Both the position numbers and the translations under genes were made by a program. The notes beneath the pieces are model-generated. The model ran no database searches, was not told the DNA's origin, and saw only the letters and a list, made by a program, of their open reading frames with translations. Shown here piece after piece: positions 27,915 through 40,119 of a stretch of 64,000 bases of DNA. Source of the stretch: Deltaproteobacteria bacterium (lineage in GTDB: Bacteria > JADJOY01); assembly GCA_016713535.1 (NCBI GenBank), contig JADJOY010000025.1, forward strand, positions 62,001 through 126,000. The letters run 5' to 3'. Each line of letters begins with the position of its first letter. Position 1 is the stretch's first letter.

Positions 27915-28727
27915 TCAGAGACGCGCCGCACTCCGCGGCACCGCCGCACGCGGTGCCGGCCCGCCTTCCGGATCCATCAGGACGTAGGCATCCCGAGCAT
28001 CGGAGACGTCCACCCGCAACACGCCGGCGCCGGTCTCGCGCTCCAGCCGCGGCGCGAGCCACCGGTACCGCTCCCACGCCCGCGCCGCCCCGGCGCGGTC
28101 TCCCAGCACGATCTCTCGTCCACTCGCGGCCACGATCGACCAGCGACCCTCGGGGCCGCGATGCAGCTCGTCGAAGGCCGGGGCCGGCTCGAGGTGCGCG
28201 AGCTCGTCGAGCATCGCGACCGCCTCCTCGAGCGACTCGCGCGTCAGCTCGGCGTCGCCCGGCTCACCCGTACCCGAGTCGATCCCGGTGACCACCGGGA
28301 GGTCGAGGCGATCGGCGACGTCCCACGCCTTGAACGGATGCGCGTCCGCGTCGATCACCCACGGCCGATCGTCCAGCACCCAGGCCACCGGGCGGCGCTC
28401 CTCGACGTCGATCACGACCGTCGGCGGCCACGCGCGTCGCACCGTGACGTGCTTGACCCACGGGTGCGCGGCGAGCCGCTCCTCGAGCTTCTCGGTCGGG
28501 AGCCTGAGCAAGCTCTCCCGGCGCGTGAGCCCCGCGTAGGCCACGACCTCGTCGGCCGAGAGGCGCGCGAGCCCGCGCACGTTCACGTGCTCGACCCGCA
28601 TCCACGGCGAGCGCTCGAGCCGTGCCCAGCCGAAGCCGGCAGCGCCACCGAAGGCGGCGACCGCGGCCACGGCGAGGCCGGCGCGGCTCCGGTTCCGGCG
28701 CGAGGTGCGGCGGGCGGTCGTGGTCAT
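27915..28727 (-). CDS. ftsQ: Cell division protein FtsQ
   Basis: This 270-residue bitopic protein has a short basic cytoplasmic tail, one membrane segment (AGLAVAAVAAFGGAAGFGWA), a POTRA domain (MRVEHVNVRGLARLSADEVV) and the beta domain. It links the divisome to FtsB and FtsL in the periplasm. The ATG overlaps the ddl stop (ATGA). The frame is open upstream but that stretch is ddl in another frame. Confidence 0.92.
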   Translation of the reverse strand: MTTTARRTSRRNRSRAGLAVAAVAAFGGAAGFGWARLERSPWMRVEHVNVRGLARLSADEVVAYAGLTRRESLLRLPTEKLEERLAAHPWVKHVTVRRAWPPTVVIDVEERRPVAWVLDDRPWVIDADAHPFKAWDVADRLDLPVVTGIDSGTGEPGDAELTRESLEEAVAMLDELAHLEPAPAFDELHRGPEGRWSIVAASGREIVLGDRAGAARAWERYRWLAPRLERETGAGVLRVDVSDARDAYVLMDPEGGPAPRAAVPRSAARL

Positions 28728-29647
28728 GCCCCGCTCCCGAGGCGCGGGATCTTGAGTCGCGCGCCCGCGATCAGCCGGCCCACCAGCTCGTCGAAACCGA
28801 TCCCCGCCTTCGCGGCGATCTCCGGCACCAGGCTGGTCGGGGTCATGCCCGGCAGCGTGTTGATCTCGAGCATCCACGGCTCGCGATCGTTCTCGAGCAG
28901 GAACTCCGCGCGCGTCGCGCCCTCGCAGCCGAGCACGTCGTTGGCGCGCCGCGACAGCGCCTCGAGCCGCATCCGGACGTCGTCGGCGAGCGGCGCCGGA
29001 CAAAGATGGCGGGCGAGGCCGGCGGTGTACTTGCTCTGGTAGTCGTAGAACTCGTGGCCCTCGCACACGATCTCGAGGGTTCCGAGCACCACGCCGTCGA
29101 GGAGCGCGACCTGGATCTCGCGGCCCTTCACGTAGCGCTCGACGAGCACGACCGGGTCGAAGCGATGCGCGTGCTCGAGCGCAGCACCCAGCTCGTCGGG
29201 GCCGTGGACCAGGCTCACGCCCACGCTCGAGCCCTCGCTCGCCGGCTTCACGATGCAGGGGTAACCACCCGGCGGCGTGGGCTCCGCTTCCGCGCGGCGG
29301 TGCACGACGAACGGCGCCGTCGGGATACCGACGCGCTCGAAGAGCAGCTTGGACATGACCTTGTCCATGGCCGCGGCGCTCGCGAGCACGCCCGAGCCGG
29401 TGTACGGGATCCCCATCAGCTCGAGCAGGCCCTGGATCGCGCCGTCCTCGCCGAACTTGCCGTGCAGGCCGATGAGCGCGACGTCGGGCTTCGTGGCGGT
29501 CAGGCGAGAGGCGACGTCGGCACCGGCGTCGATGCGGATGCACTCGTGGCCGAGCCGCTCGACCGCCATGGCGAACGCCTCGCCGGTGACGAGACTGACC
29601 TCGCGCTCCGCGCTCATCCCACCCAGCAACACCGCTACCCGTGCCAT
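28724..29647 (-). CDS. ddl: D-alanine--D-alanine ligase
   Basis: The 307-residue ATP-grasp enzyme makes D-Ala-D-Ala for the peptidoglycan stem peptide. It begins VAVLLGGMSAEREVSL, with LIGLHGKFGEDGAIQG, VKPASEGSSVGVSLV and a closing EINTLPGMTPTSLVP, all conserved substrate and ATP sites. Length is normal. It lies between murB and ftsQ as in many dcw clusters. Confidence 0.95.
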   Translation of the reverse strand: MARVAVLLGGMSAEREVSLVTGEAFAMAVERLGHECIRIDAGADVASRLTATKPDVALIGLHGKFGEDGAIQGLLELMGIPYTGSGVLASAAAMDKVMSKLLFERVGIPTAPFVVHRRAEAEPTPPGGYPCIVKPASEGSSVGVSLVHGPDELGAALEHAHRFDPVVLVERYVKGREIQVALLDGVVLGTLEIVCEGHEFYDYQSKYTAGLARHLCPAPLADDVRMRLEALSRRANDVLGCEGATRAEFLLENDREPWMLEINTLPGMTPTSLVPEIAAKAGIGFDELVGRLIAGARLKIPRLGSGA

Positions 29648-29678
29648 CGCTCTCGATCCCTTCCGTTCCGTGCGTCAC

Positions 29679-30663
29679 TCACCAGGGCCGTCCGCCGGCG
29701 AAATCGCCGAACGGCTTGACCTCGGGGGTGAGCTCGATGCCGGTGCGCGCGCGCACCGCGTCGCGCGCCTCGCGCACCAGCGCGATCACGTCGGCGGCGC
29801 GCGCGCCCCAGGTTGACGATGAAGTTCGCGTGCTTGTTCGAGATCGCGGCGCCGCCCACGCGCCGCCCCTTGAGGCCGGCCTCTTCGATCAGCCGCCCGG
29901 CCGAGCCTCCCGCCGGGTTCACGAACACCGAGCCACAGCTCGGCTCGGTGAGCGGCTGGGTGGACTTGCGGTAGTCGAGGTGCGCGCGCACGCGCTCGCG
30001 GATCCCGCCCGGCTCGTCGCGGCGCAGCTCGAGTCCCACCCGCGTCACCACCGCGCCGGCGGGCAGGCGCGTGTGCCGGTACGCGAAGCGCAGCTCCTCG
30101 ACCGGCACGCGGCGGCGGGTGCCGTCGGCCTGAACGAGCTCGGCCCACCGCACCACGTCCTTCATCTGGCGACCGTGAGCACCGGCGTTCATGACGAGCG
30201 CCCCTCCCACGGTGCTGGGGATTCCCACCGCGAACTCGAGACCGGACCAGCCGTCGCCCGAGATCCGGCGCGCGAACGCGGTGACGCGTACACCGGCCCC
30301 CGCGACGAGCCGGAGCGAACGCACACCGGCACGCTCCTCGACGACGCGCTCGAACACGCCCCCGAGCGCCACGACGACACCACGCGCGCCCTCGTCCGCG
30401 ACCAGCACGTTGGAGCCGCCGCCGAGCACGCGAAGCGGCACCCGCTGCTCGTGGCAGGCGCGCAGCACCGCCCGCAGCTCGGGCACCGAGAGCGCCTCGA
30501 CCCACACGTCCGCTGGACCGCCGATCCGCCACGTGGTGTGGGGCGCGAGCGGCTCGTCGATGCGCGCACGGGCGCGAACGCCACGCGGCAGCGCAGCGAG
30601 CAGGCGCTCGCGGCGCGTGCCGTCGAGATCCGCCGGAGCGCCGAGGGATTCACGAGATCCCAT
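29679..30663 (-). CDS. murB: UDP-N-acetylenolpyruvoylglucosamine reductase MurB (one frameshift)
   Basis: MurB is the NADPH- and FAD-dependent enzyme that completes UDP-MurNAc. The FAD motif LGGGSNVLVADEG and the substrate region TEPSCGSVFVNPAG, with its catalytic serine, are visible. After NKHANFIVNLG the frame breaks (29800-29811). One base fewer gives ARAADVIALVREARDAVRA and the family C-terminus KPFGDFAGGRPW, stopping at 29679-29681. The full length is then about 327 residues. The ATG at 30663 follows the murC stop by 37 nt. Confidence 0.92.
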
Positions 30664-30700
30664 GCGCCCTCCCCGGCGGCGTGCGCGAGACCGGCATCGC

Positions 30701-32086
30701 TCACGTGCCCTCTCCGCGAAGCCGCGCGAGCAGCTTCGGACCGATCCCGCCGATCGATCCGGCACCCAGGGTGATCACCAGGTCGCCTTCCCGCGCCACC
30801 GCCGCGAGGGTGTCGACGACCTCGGGCAGGGTCGGCACGAAACGGACGTCGCGATGGCCATGGAGGCGCGCGCCCTCGGCGACCGTCTCGCCGCTCACAC
30901 CCGGGATCGGCTCCTCGCTGGCCGCGTAGATCGAGGTGACGAGCAACACGTCCGATTGGTGGAACGCGCCGTGGAACTCGTCGGCGAGGTCGCGGGTGCG
31001 CGTGTAGCGGTGGGGCTGGAACGCCACCACGATGCGCCGGCCCCAGCCCGCGCGCGCCGCTTCGAGGGTGGCGCGGATCTCCGCCGGATGGTGGCCGTAG
31101 TCGTCGACCACCAGGACGCCCTTCTCCTCGCCGAGGATCTGGAAGCGCCGCTCGATCCCCTCGAACGACGCGAGGGCGTCGCGCACCGCCGCGAACGGAA
31201 TGCCGAGCTCGTCGGCGATCGCCACCACCGCGAGGGAGTTCTGGACGTTGTGCAGCCCCGCAAGGCCGAGCGTGATCGCGCCGAGGTCCTCGCCACGGCG
31301 CCGCACCACGAACGACGAGCGACGCGCGGCCAGCTCCACCTCCACCGCCGTGTAGTCGGCCTGCGCCGAGAAGCCGTAGGTGACCCAGCGCTTCTCGATC
31401 TCGGGCAGGATCCCCTGCACCACCGGATGATCGAGGTTGAGGATCGCGAGGCCGTAGAACGGCACCTTGTTCACGAAGGTGACGAACGCCTCGCGGAGCT
31501 TCTCCATCGTGTGGTGATGATCGAGGTGCTCGCGGTCGATGTTCGTGACCGCCGCGATGGTGGGAGCCAGGTGGAGGAAGCTGCCGTCCGACTCGTCGGC
31601 CTCGGCAACCAGGAACTCGCCCTTGCCGAGGCGCGCGCCGGTGCCCTGCCCCACCAGCCGCCCGCCGATCACCACCGTGGGATCGAGCCCACCTGCCTGC
31701 AGCACCGCCGCGGTCAGCGAGGTGGTGGTGGTCTTGCCGTGCGAGCCGGCGATCGCGACGCCGTACTTCACGCGCATCAGCTCGGCGAGCATCTCCGCGC
31801 GCGGGATCACCGGGATGCCACGGCGGCGGGCCTCCACCACCTCGGGGTTGTCCTTCTTGACCGCCGTCGACACCACCACGACCTGCGCGTCGCTCTCGAT
31901 CACGTGCTTCGCGTCGTGGCCCTGGCTCACGGTGATACCGAGCCCCGCGAGGCGCCGGGTCACGTCGTTGTCGGCGAGATCCGAGCCGCTCACGCGGTAA
32001 CCGAGGTTGACCAGCACCTCGGCGATGCCGCTCATGCCGCTGCCACCGACGCCGACGAAGTGGATGCGATGCTCCTTGCGATACAT
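30701..32086 (-). CDS. murC: UDP-N-acetylmuramate--L-alanine ligase MurC
   Basis: The 461-residue Mur ligase adds L-alanine to UDP-MurNAc. The N-terminal Rossmann motif [16 protein letters not shown], the ATP loop [13 protein letters not shown] and [10 protein letters not shown] are typical of MurC. The gene is intact and lies 3 nt after the murG stop. Confidence 0.96.
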   Translation of the reverse strand: MYRKEHRIHFVGVGGSGMSGIAEVLVNLGYRVSGSDLADNDVTRRLAGLGITVSQGHDAKHVIESDAQVVVVSTAVKKDNPEVVEARRRGIPVIPRAEMLAELMRVKYGVAIAGSHGKTTTTSLTAAVLQAGGLDPTVVIGGRLVGQGTGARLGKGEFLVAEADESDGSFLHLAPTIAAVTNIDREHLDHHHTMEKLREAFVTFVNKVPFYGLAILNLDHPVVQGILPEIEKRWVTYGFSAQADYTAVEVELAARRSSFVVRRRGEDLGAITLGLAGLHNVQNSLAVVAIADELGIPFAAVRDALASFEGIERRFQILGEEKGVLVVDDYGHHPAEIRATLEAARAGWGRRIVVAFQPHRYTRTRDLADEFHGAFHQSDVLLVTSIYAASEEPIPGVSGETVAEGARLHGHRDVRFVPTLPEVVDTLAAVAREGDLVITLGAGSIGGIGPKLLARLRGEGT

Positions 32087-32089
32087 CGC

Positions 32090-33214
32090 TCACCTCGCTC
32101 CGCCGGAAGCGAGCGCCACGCACGCCTCCGCGATGTCGTCGGCCGCCCGCACCCGCGCCGCGCCGAGCGCCGCGTCCGCCATCCGGCGCCGCAGCGCCGG
32201 CTCGTCGAGGAGCCGCCCGATCTCGGCGGCGAGGCGCTCGACGCTCGCCTCGGCCTGGGTCACGCACACCCCCGCGCCGAGGGCGGCGTGCGCGCGGGCG
32301 TTCGCCTCCTGATGCGCGCCCGCGAACGGGTACGGCACCAGCACCGCGGGCAGACCGACGGCCGCCAGCTCCGAGAGGGTGCCCGCGCCGGCGCGCGCCA
32401 CCACGAGGTCCGCCTCACCGTACGCCTGGCCCATGTCGCGGATGAACGCGGTGACCGAGGCGGCGAGGCCGAGCTCGGCGTAACGGACGCGCGTCGTCTC
32501 CTCGTCCGCGCGGCCGGTCTGGTGGACGATCCGCGGCGCCGCTGCGCCCGGCTGGGATGCTCGTCGGCTCGCGAGCCATGCCGCGATCGCCGCTGGCACG
32601 TTCTCGTTCAGGAAGCGCGAGCCCTGGCTGCCACCGGAGATCAGGATCGACGGGACCGCGCCCGCGGTGCGCGTGGCGCGGGCGCGACGGGTTTCCTCGA
32701 GGCGCGCGAGCACGCTCGGCCGGATCGGGTTGCCCGTCAGCACCGCGCGTCCGGGCGGGAAGTGGGACCGGCTGCTCTCGAAGGTGACGAACACGCGCCG
32801 TACCAGCTTGCCGAGGAGCCGGTTGGCGAGCCCGGGCGCGGCGTTCTGCTCCTGGATCGCGGTGGGCCGGCGCGCCAGCACCGAGCGCAGCATCACCGGC
32901 ACCGAGGCGTAGCCGCCGACGCCGAGCACCACGTGCGGGTCGAACTCGCGCAGCACCGCGCCGGCGTCGTGGACGCCGAGCAGCACCCGCCCCAGCGAGC
33001 GGATCTTCGCGAGCAAGCCGCCGCCCGCGACCGCGCCCGCACGCACCGGGAAGAAGCGGTGGCCGAGCTCCGGCACCAGCCGCGCCTCGACGCCGCTCGT
33101 GGTGCCGGCGAACGCGACGGCACGATCGCTGCCGCCCGCGAGCCAGCGCTCCGCGACCGCCACGCCAGGGAAGAGGTGGCCACCGGTACCGCCGCCCGCG
33201 ACCAGGAGCCTCAC
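32090..33214 (-). CDS. murG: UDP-GlcNAc--lipid I glycosyltransferase MurG
   Basis: The 374-residue GT-B enzyme turns lipid I into lipid II at the inner membrane. The first glycine loop LLVAGGGTGGHLFPG, the second (ISGGSQGSRFLNE) and the C-terminal VVARAGAGTLSELAAVG motif are clear. The GTG start at 33214 overlaps the ftsW stop. Confidence 0.95.
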   Translation of the reverse strand: MRLLVAGGGTGGHLFPGVAVAERWLAGGSDRAVAFAGTTSGVEARLVPELGHRFFPVRAGAVAGGGLLAKIRSLGRVLLGVHDAGAVLREFDPHVVLGVGGYASVPVMLRSVLARRPTAIQEQNAAPGLANRLLGKLVRRVFVTFESSRSHFPPGRAVLTGNPIRPSVLARLEETRRARATRTAGAVPSILISGGSQGSRFLNENVPAAIAAWLASRRASQPGAAAPRIVHQTGRADEETTRVRYAELGLAASVTAFIRDMGQAYGEADLVVARAGAGTLSELAAVGLPAVLVPYPFAGAHQEANARAHAALGAGVCVTQAEASVERLAAEIGRLLDEPALRRRMADAALGAARVRAADDIAEACVALASGGAR

Positions 33215-34404
33215 GAGCGCTCCTCCCGCCCCGGCGTGAGCGAGGCGGAGTGCCGATCGACGGCCAGCACGAAGCCGAGCGCGACCGAGCTCGAGAGCAG
33301 CGCCGAGCCGCCGTAGCTCAGGAATGGCAGCGCCAGCCCCTTGGTCGGGACCAGCCCGAGCGTCACGGCCATGTTGGCCGCCGCCTGCAGGCCGATCAGG
33401 CACGTGAGCCCCGCCGCGAGCAGGTAGCCGAAACGATCTCGCGCCGCCAGCGCCACGCGCGTGCCCTGCACGATCAGCAGGAAGAAGAGCGCGGCCACGC
33501 TCGCGACTCCGACGAAGCCCATCTCCTCGCCGAGGACCGCGAACACGAAGTCGGTGTGGCTCTCCGGCAGGTAGAAGAGCTTCTGCGTGCCGCCGCCGAG
33601 CCCGCGGCCGAAGACCCCGCCCGAGCCGAACGCCACGAACGACTGGACGATCTGGTAACCGAGGGTGCGCGCGTTCTCCCACGGCTCCCAGAAGGCGACC
33701 AGCCGTCGCCAGCGGTACTCGTGGTGAACCACCGACCACGCGAGCGCGGGGAGGATCGCCACCACGATCGCGATCAGGTGGGTGAGCCACGCGCCCGCGA
33801 GGTAGAGGAGCACGAAGGTGGCGGACATCAGCACCACCGCCGTGCCGAGGTCGGGCTGGAGATACACCAGGAGCGCCGGGATCGCGGCCACGCCCAGCAC
33901 CGTGAGCGTGATGCGTCCGTCCGGCACCGGCAGCCGCGACAGCCAGCGCGCCAGCGCGAGCACCAGCGCCACCTTGGCGGGCTCGGCGGGCTGCACGGAG
34001 ATGGGGCCGAGCGAGATCCAGCGCACCGCGCCGCCGTGGGCCCCCGCGCTCCCGGGTAGCAGCAGGTACACGAGCGCCAGCACCACCATCGGCAGCGCCA
34101 CGACCGAGAGCCGCTCGATCACCCGCAGCGGCGTGCGGCTGGCGGCGAAGAAGCCCGCCACCGCGAGCGCGGCCCACGCGAGCTGCTTGCCCAGGAAGTG
34201 GGTGCTCGACTGGTGGCGCGCGAGCGCCATCGGGCTCGAGGCGCTCCACACCAGCGCCAGCCCGAGCGCCACCAGCACCAGGAAGCCGAGCTCGAGCGCC
34301 CACGCGCGCGCCACCAGGGCGCGGCGCTCCGCCCGGTCGCGCAGCGCGATCGACGGCACCGCGGCACGGGTGCCGAGGTCGCCGATGGTCGAGACCACGC
34401 TCAC
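33211..34404 (-). CDS. ftsW: Peptidoglycan glycosyltransferase FtsW
   Basis: The 397-residue SEDS protein has about ten membrane segments and polymerises lipid II at the septum with FtsI. Family motifs include QPAEPAKVALVLALA, LQPDLGTAVVLM and LPFLSYGGSALL. The GTG at 34404 overlaps the murD stop (GTGA). The open frame upstream of it is murD in another frame. Confidence 0.94.
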   Translation of the reverse strand: MSVVSTIGDLGTRAAVPSIALRDRAERRALVARAWALELGFLVLVALGLALVWSASSPMALARHQSSTHFLGKQLAWAALAVAGFFAASRTPLRVIERLSVVALPMVVLALVYLLLPGSAGAHGGAVRWISLGPISVQPAEPAKVALVLALARWLSRLPVPDGRITLTVLGVAAIPALLVYLQPDLGTAVVLMSATFVLLYLAGAWLTHLIAIVVAILPALAWSVVHHEYRWRRLVAFWEPWENARTLGYQIVQSFVAFGSGGVFGRGLGGGTQKLFYLPESHTDFVFAVLGEEMGFVGVASVAALFFLLIVQGTRVALAARDRFGYLLAAGLTCLIGLQAAANMAVTLGLVPTKGLALPFLSYGGSALLSSSVALGFVLAVDRHSASLTPGREERS

Positions 34405-35999
34405 CGCCGCCCCCCGCCCTTCGGCCCGGGCGGCGCCGCCGCGATGCGGGCCTCCACGAGGCGACGGAACAGCGCGCCGCGCTCCTCGAAGCTCTTGAAC
34501 TGGTCGTAGCTCGCGCACGCCGGCGCGAGCAGCACCACGTCGCCGGCGCGAGCCAGCTCGGCGGCTCCCGCCACCGCGCCCGCCAGGTCGTCGACGCGGG
34601 TGGTCGGCAGCGCGCGCTCGAGCGCCTCCGCGAGGCGCTCGCGGCCCTCGCCGTAGACGAAGGCACGCGTCACCCGACCGCGGGCCGCGGCGACGAGCGG
34701 CTCGTAGCTGCCGCCCTTGTCCACGCCACCGGCGAGGAGGATCACGCCACCCGCGTACCCCTCGAGCGAGCGCGCCGCCGCCGCGACGTTGGTGGCCTTC
34801 GAGTCGTTCACCCAGCGCACGCCGTCGTGCTCGGCGACCCGCTCCATGCGGTGCGGGAGACCCGGAAAACCCGCGATGGCGCGCATCGCGACGACACCGT
34901 CGATGCCCATCACGCGCGCCGACGCGAGCGCCGCGATCGCGTTCTCGCGGTTGTGGACCCCCTCGAGCTTGAGCTCGCTGGCGTCGTACACCTCGCGGTC
35001 ACCCTCGCCGAAGTCGATGAAGAAGCGGTCGCCTTCCACCCATGCCGCCGGTCCGGGCGGGCGGCCGCGCAGGCTCGTGAACACGACTCGCGCGCGGCAC
35101 TCGGCGGCGAGCCTCCGGACCACCGGGTCGTCGTGGTTCAGGATCGCGGTATCGCCGGCGCCCTGGTTCGCGAGGATGCGCGCCTTGGCGCGCACGTACT
35201 CGTCGAAGCTCGCGTAGCGGTCGAGGTGGTCCTCGGTGACGTTGAGGATGATCGAGACCCGCGGCCGGAAGTCGTGGATCGCCTCGAGCTGAAAGCTCGA
35301 CACCTCCACCACCGCGAGCTCCGGGCTCTCCGCCTCCGCGACGCCGGTGATGAGCGGCGTGCCGAGGTTGCCGCCCACGAAGGTGCGGAGTCCCGCGGCC
35401 TCGCCGATCAGGCCGATGAGCGTCGTGGTGGTGCTCTTGCCGTTGGTGCCGGTGATCGCGACCATCGGCGCCGTCAGGTAAGCGGCCGCGAGCTCGAGCT
35501 CGCTCACCACCGGCACGCCGCGCTCGCGCGCGCGGGCGAGTGGCGCGAGCGTCATCGGCACGCCCGGGCTGAGCACGATCAGGTCCTGCTCCAGGAAGGT
35601 CGCCTCACCGTGTCCGCCGGCCTCGATCACCGCGCCCGAGCGCTCGAGCGCGTCGACCTCGGCGGGTAGCTCGGCGCGCGGGCGACGCTCGGTGATGGTC
35701 ACGCGAGCGCCGCGGTCGAGCAGGAAGCGGGCAGCGGCGAGTCCGGTGCGCGCCACCCCGACCACCAGCACGCGGCGGCCGCCCACCTCGCGATCCCACG
35801 AGCGCGGCGGGGCGCTCGCTCCCGCCGGCGAGGCTCCGCCGCCGAGGTCGCCACCTCGCGCCGTACCACCCGCGGACGCGGTGAACATCACCGTGCGCGC
35901 GCGCGCCTCGCCGCGGCCCGCGGCGACACCGCGGGCGAGCGGGGCGCGCGGACGCGAGGTGCGTCCGGGCCAGGTTGGCGGTCGGGGAGTCCTCGGCAT
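34401..35999 (-). CDS. murD: UDP-N-acetylmuramoylalanine--D-glutamate ligase MurD
   Basis: The 532-residue MurD adds D-glutamate to the stem. The Rossmann part starts near residue 75 (RRVLVVGVARTGLAAARFL), with the ATP loop AITGTNGKSTTTTL and LNVTEDHLDRY. The N-terminal 70 residues are Pro/Arg/Gly-rich and absent from typical MurD. The start at 35999 is supported by GAGGAA just upstream and a 6-nt gap from mraY; an internal ATG near residue 38 is the alternative. Confidence 0.93.
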   Translation of the reverse strand: MPRTPRPPTWPGRTSRPRAPLARGVAAGRGEARARTVMFTASAGGTARGGDLGGGASPAGASAPPRSWDREVGGRRVLVVGVARTGLAAARFLLDRGARVTITERRPRAELPAEVDALERSGAVIEAGGHGEATFLEQDLIVLSPGVPMTLAPLARARERGVPVVSELELAAAYLTAPMVAITGTNGKSTTTTLIGLIGEAAGLRTFVGGNLGTPLITGVAEAESPELAVVEVSSFQLEAIHDFRPRVSIILNVTEDHLDRYASFDEYVRAKARILANQGAGDTAILNHDDPVVRRLAAECRARVVFTSLRGRPPGPAAWVEGDRFFIDFGEGDREVYDASELKLEGVHNRENAIAALASARVMGIDGVVAMRAIAGFPGLPHRMERVAEHDGVRWVNDSKATNVAAAARSLEGYAGGVILLAGGVDKGGSYEPLVAAARGRVTRAFVYGEGRERLAEALERALPTTRVDDLAGAVAGAAELARAGDVVLLAPACASYDQFKSFEERGALFRRLVEARIAAAPPGPKGGGRR

Positions 36000-36005
36000 G
36001 GTTCC

Positions 36006-37079
36006 TCAGCGCAGCTTGAGCGTGCTCAGCGCCATGAGCGCCAGGATCAGCGACACGATCCAGAACCGGACCACGACCTTCTGCTCGTGCCACCCCTTGA
36101 CCTCGAAGTGGTGGTGGATCGGCGCCATCTTGAAGACGCGCTTGCCGGTGAGCTTGAAGCTCGTGACCTGGATCACCACCGACAGCGCCTCGATGACGAA
36201 GATCCCCCCTGCGAGCAGGAAGATCAGCTCGTTCTTGGTCGAGACCGCGAGGAAACCGAGCACGCCGCCGAGGGCGAGCGAGCCCGTGTCTCCCATGAAC
36301 ACCTGGGCGGGATAGGTGTTGTACCAGAGGAACCCGAGCCCAGCGCCGATGAGCGCGCCGCAGTACACCGCCAGTTCCCCGGTGCCCGGCAGGTACGGGA
36401 TCTGCAGATAGCCCGCGAACTTCGAGTTACCGGCCACGTACGCGAACGTGCCGTAGAGCGCGCCCACGATGATCGTCGGGCCAATGGCGAGCCCGTCGAG
36501 GCCATCGGTGAGATTGACCGCGTTCGAGGCGGCGACGATCACGAACACCGCGAACGGCAGGTACCACCAGCCGAGGTCGAGCTTGACGTGCTTGAGGAAC
36601 GGCACCGCGAGCGTGGTGTCGCGATCCGTCACGAGGAGCAGCAGGAGCACCGCGACGAACGCGATCGCGGTCTGGAGCTCGAGCTTGCGGCGCCCCGGCA
36701 GCCCCTTCTTCATGCCTCGGACCTTGCGCGAGTCGTCGACGAACCCGACCGCCGCGAGGGCCAGCGTCACGCCGATCACCAGCCACACGTACGAGCTCGC
36801 GAGGTCGCCCCACAGCAACGTCGAAGCGACCAGCGCGAACACGATGAGCGTGCCGCCCATCGTCGGCGTGCCGGCCTTCGACTGGTGGCTGGCCGGGCCG
36901 TCGTCGCGGATCGTCTCGCCGACGCGCTTGCGCGTCAGCCGCCGGATGAGCCAGGGGCCCATCACCAGGCACACCACCAGCGCCGTGATCGACGCGTAGA
37001 TCGTGCGGAAGGTGATGTAGCGGAAGACGTTGAGGACCGAGTACTCGTCCCGCCACGGATAGAGGAGTAGGTAGATCAC
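36006..37079 (-). CDS. mraY: Phospho-N-acetylmuramoyl-pentapeptide transferase MraY
   Basis: The 357-residue membrane enzyme makes lipid I from UDP-MurNAc-pentapeptide and undecaprenyl phosphate. About ten membrane segments are present, with the catalytic motifs FVDDSRKVRGMKKG and NAVNLTDGLDGLAIGP and a late MAPIHHHFEVKGW. The start is GTG, 10 nt after the murF stop. Intact. Confidence 0.95.
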   Translation of the reverse strand: MIYLLLYPWRDEYSVLNVFRYITFRTIYASITALVVCLVMGPWLIRRLTRKRVGETIRDDGPASHQSKAGTPTMGGTLIVFALVASTLLWGDLASSYVWLVIGVTLALAAVGFVDDSRKVRGMKKGLPGRRKLELQTAIAFVAVLLLLLVTDRDTTLAVPFLKHVKLDLGWWYLPFAVFVIVAASNAVNLTDGLDGLAIGPTIIVGALYGTFAYVAGNSKFAGYLQIPYLPGTGELAVYCGALIGAGLGFLWYNTYPAQVFMGDTGSLALGGVLGFLAVSTKNELIFLLAGGIFVIEALSVVIQVTSFKLTGKRVFKMAPIHHHFEVKGWHEQKVVVRFWIVSLILALMALSTLKLR

Positions 37080-37089
37080 GTTCGCGTCC

Positions 37090-38555
37090 TCACCCGTGCG
37101 CCACGGCCGCCGCCCCGGGCTCCCTGCTCCCGAGCGCTTCCACGAGACCCGAGACCACCCGCTCCATGCGCGCGCCCCGCGAACCCTTGATCACCGCGAG
37201 CGCCGGCCCGGTCAGCTCGTCGAGCACCACCCTCACCGCCGCGCCAGCCTCGTCGGCGGCGAACGAGCGGATGCGCCGGTCGGCCATCCCGGCGGCTCGC
37301 GCGCCCGCGACCAGGCCCTGCGCCGCCTCGCCCAGGACCACGAGGAGGTCGTAACCCTCGCGCGCCACGCGCTGGCCGATCTCGCGGTGCGCTTCGTCCG
37401 CGCCCGCGCCGAGCTCACGCATCTCGCCGAGCACCGCGATCCGCAGCCGGGCCGTGGCCGCGCGTGCGCCCGCCGCGAGCGCTGCCGCCATCGACGCCGG
37501 GTTGGCGTTGTAGGTGTCGTCGAGCACCACCAGGTCACGCCCGAGCCTGCGCGGGCACATTCGGCCCGGCACCGGCGCGAGGGTGCCGAGCGCCTTCGCC
37601 GCGGCGCTCGCGGGCACGCCGAGGACCGCTCCGACCGCGATCGCACCGAGCGCGTTCCCGACGTTGTGCAGACCGAGCAGCCGCAGATGGACCTCGGCTC
37701 GCTGCGCGTCGCGCCGCACGCCATCGAGCCCGGGCGCCACCTCCACCGTGAAGCGCACGCCCTCGAGGCCGGTGTCGACGACGTTCTCCGCGTGCACGTC
37801 GCCGCCGCGCAGGCCGAACGTGGTCGCGAGGCACTCGAGTCGCGAGCGCCGCTCGATCAGCTTCGCGTCGTCGAGGTTCACGAGCGCGGTCGCGTGCCGC
37901 GAGAGCTCGTCGAAGAGCTCCCACTTGGCTTCCGCCACGCCGTCGATCGTGCCGAGGCCCTCGAGGTGTGCTGGCGCGATCTGCGTGATGAGCGCGACGT
38001 CCGGCCGCGCGATCTGCGCCATGCGCCGGATCTCGCCAGGCGCGTTCATGCCCATCTCGATGACGGCGACGGGCTCGTCGCGCAGCCGCAGCATCGTGAG
38101 CGGCATGCCGATCAGGTTGTTGAAGTTCCCGCGCGTCACCAGCACCGGGTAGGCGCTCGAGAGCACCCGCGCGACCATCTCCTTGGTGGTGGTCTTGCCG
38201 TTGGAGCCGGTGATCGCGACGACCTTGGGATTGCGCGCGCGGCGCCAGTAGGAGGCGAGGTCGCCGAGCGCATGGAGGGTGTCGTCGACGGCGATCAGCA
38301 CCTGCTCGGGCTGGCGCGGCGTCGCCCGCTCGAGCTGGTAGCCGGCCTCCACCACCGCGCCGGCGGCGCCGCGCGCGAACGCCTTCGCGACGAAGTCGTG
38401 GCCGTCGAACGTGGGTCCCGTGAGCGCCCAGAAGAGCTCGCCCTCTCCCACCGTGCGGGAGTCGGTCGAGATCGCGGTGAACCGCTCGGCGACGCCGCAG
38501 AGGCGCACGCCGCCGGTGCCGGCGAGGACGTCGGAGAAGCGGAGCTGGGCGGCGC

Positions 38556-38559
<4 letters not shown>
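37090..38559 (-). CDS. murF: UDP-MurNAc-tripeptide--D-alanyl-D-alanine ligase MurF
   Basis: The 489-residue Mur ligase adds D-Ala-D-Ala. The ATP loop AITGSNGKTTTKEMV, DTYNANPASMAAAL and LGEMRELG are family motifs. The expected first residues are I/M-SAAQLRFSDVLAG. The codon there reads ATT (38557-38559). If base 38557 were C instead of A, it would be ATG and the overlapping murE stop TGA would also appear, giving the ATGA junction common in this cluster. A rare ATT start or a base error are the options. Confidence 0.92.
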
Positions 38560-40115
<1,556 letters not shown>

Positions 40116-40119
<4 letters not shown>
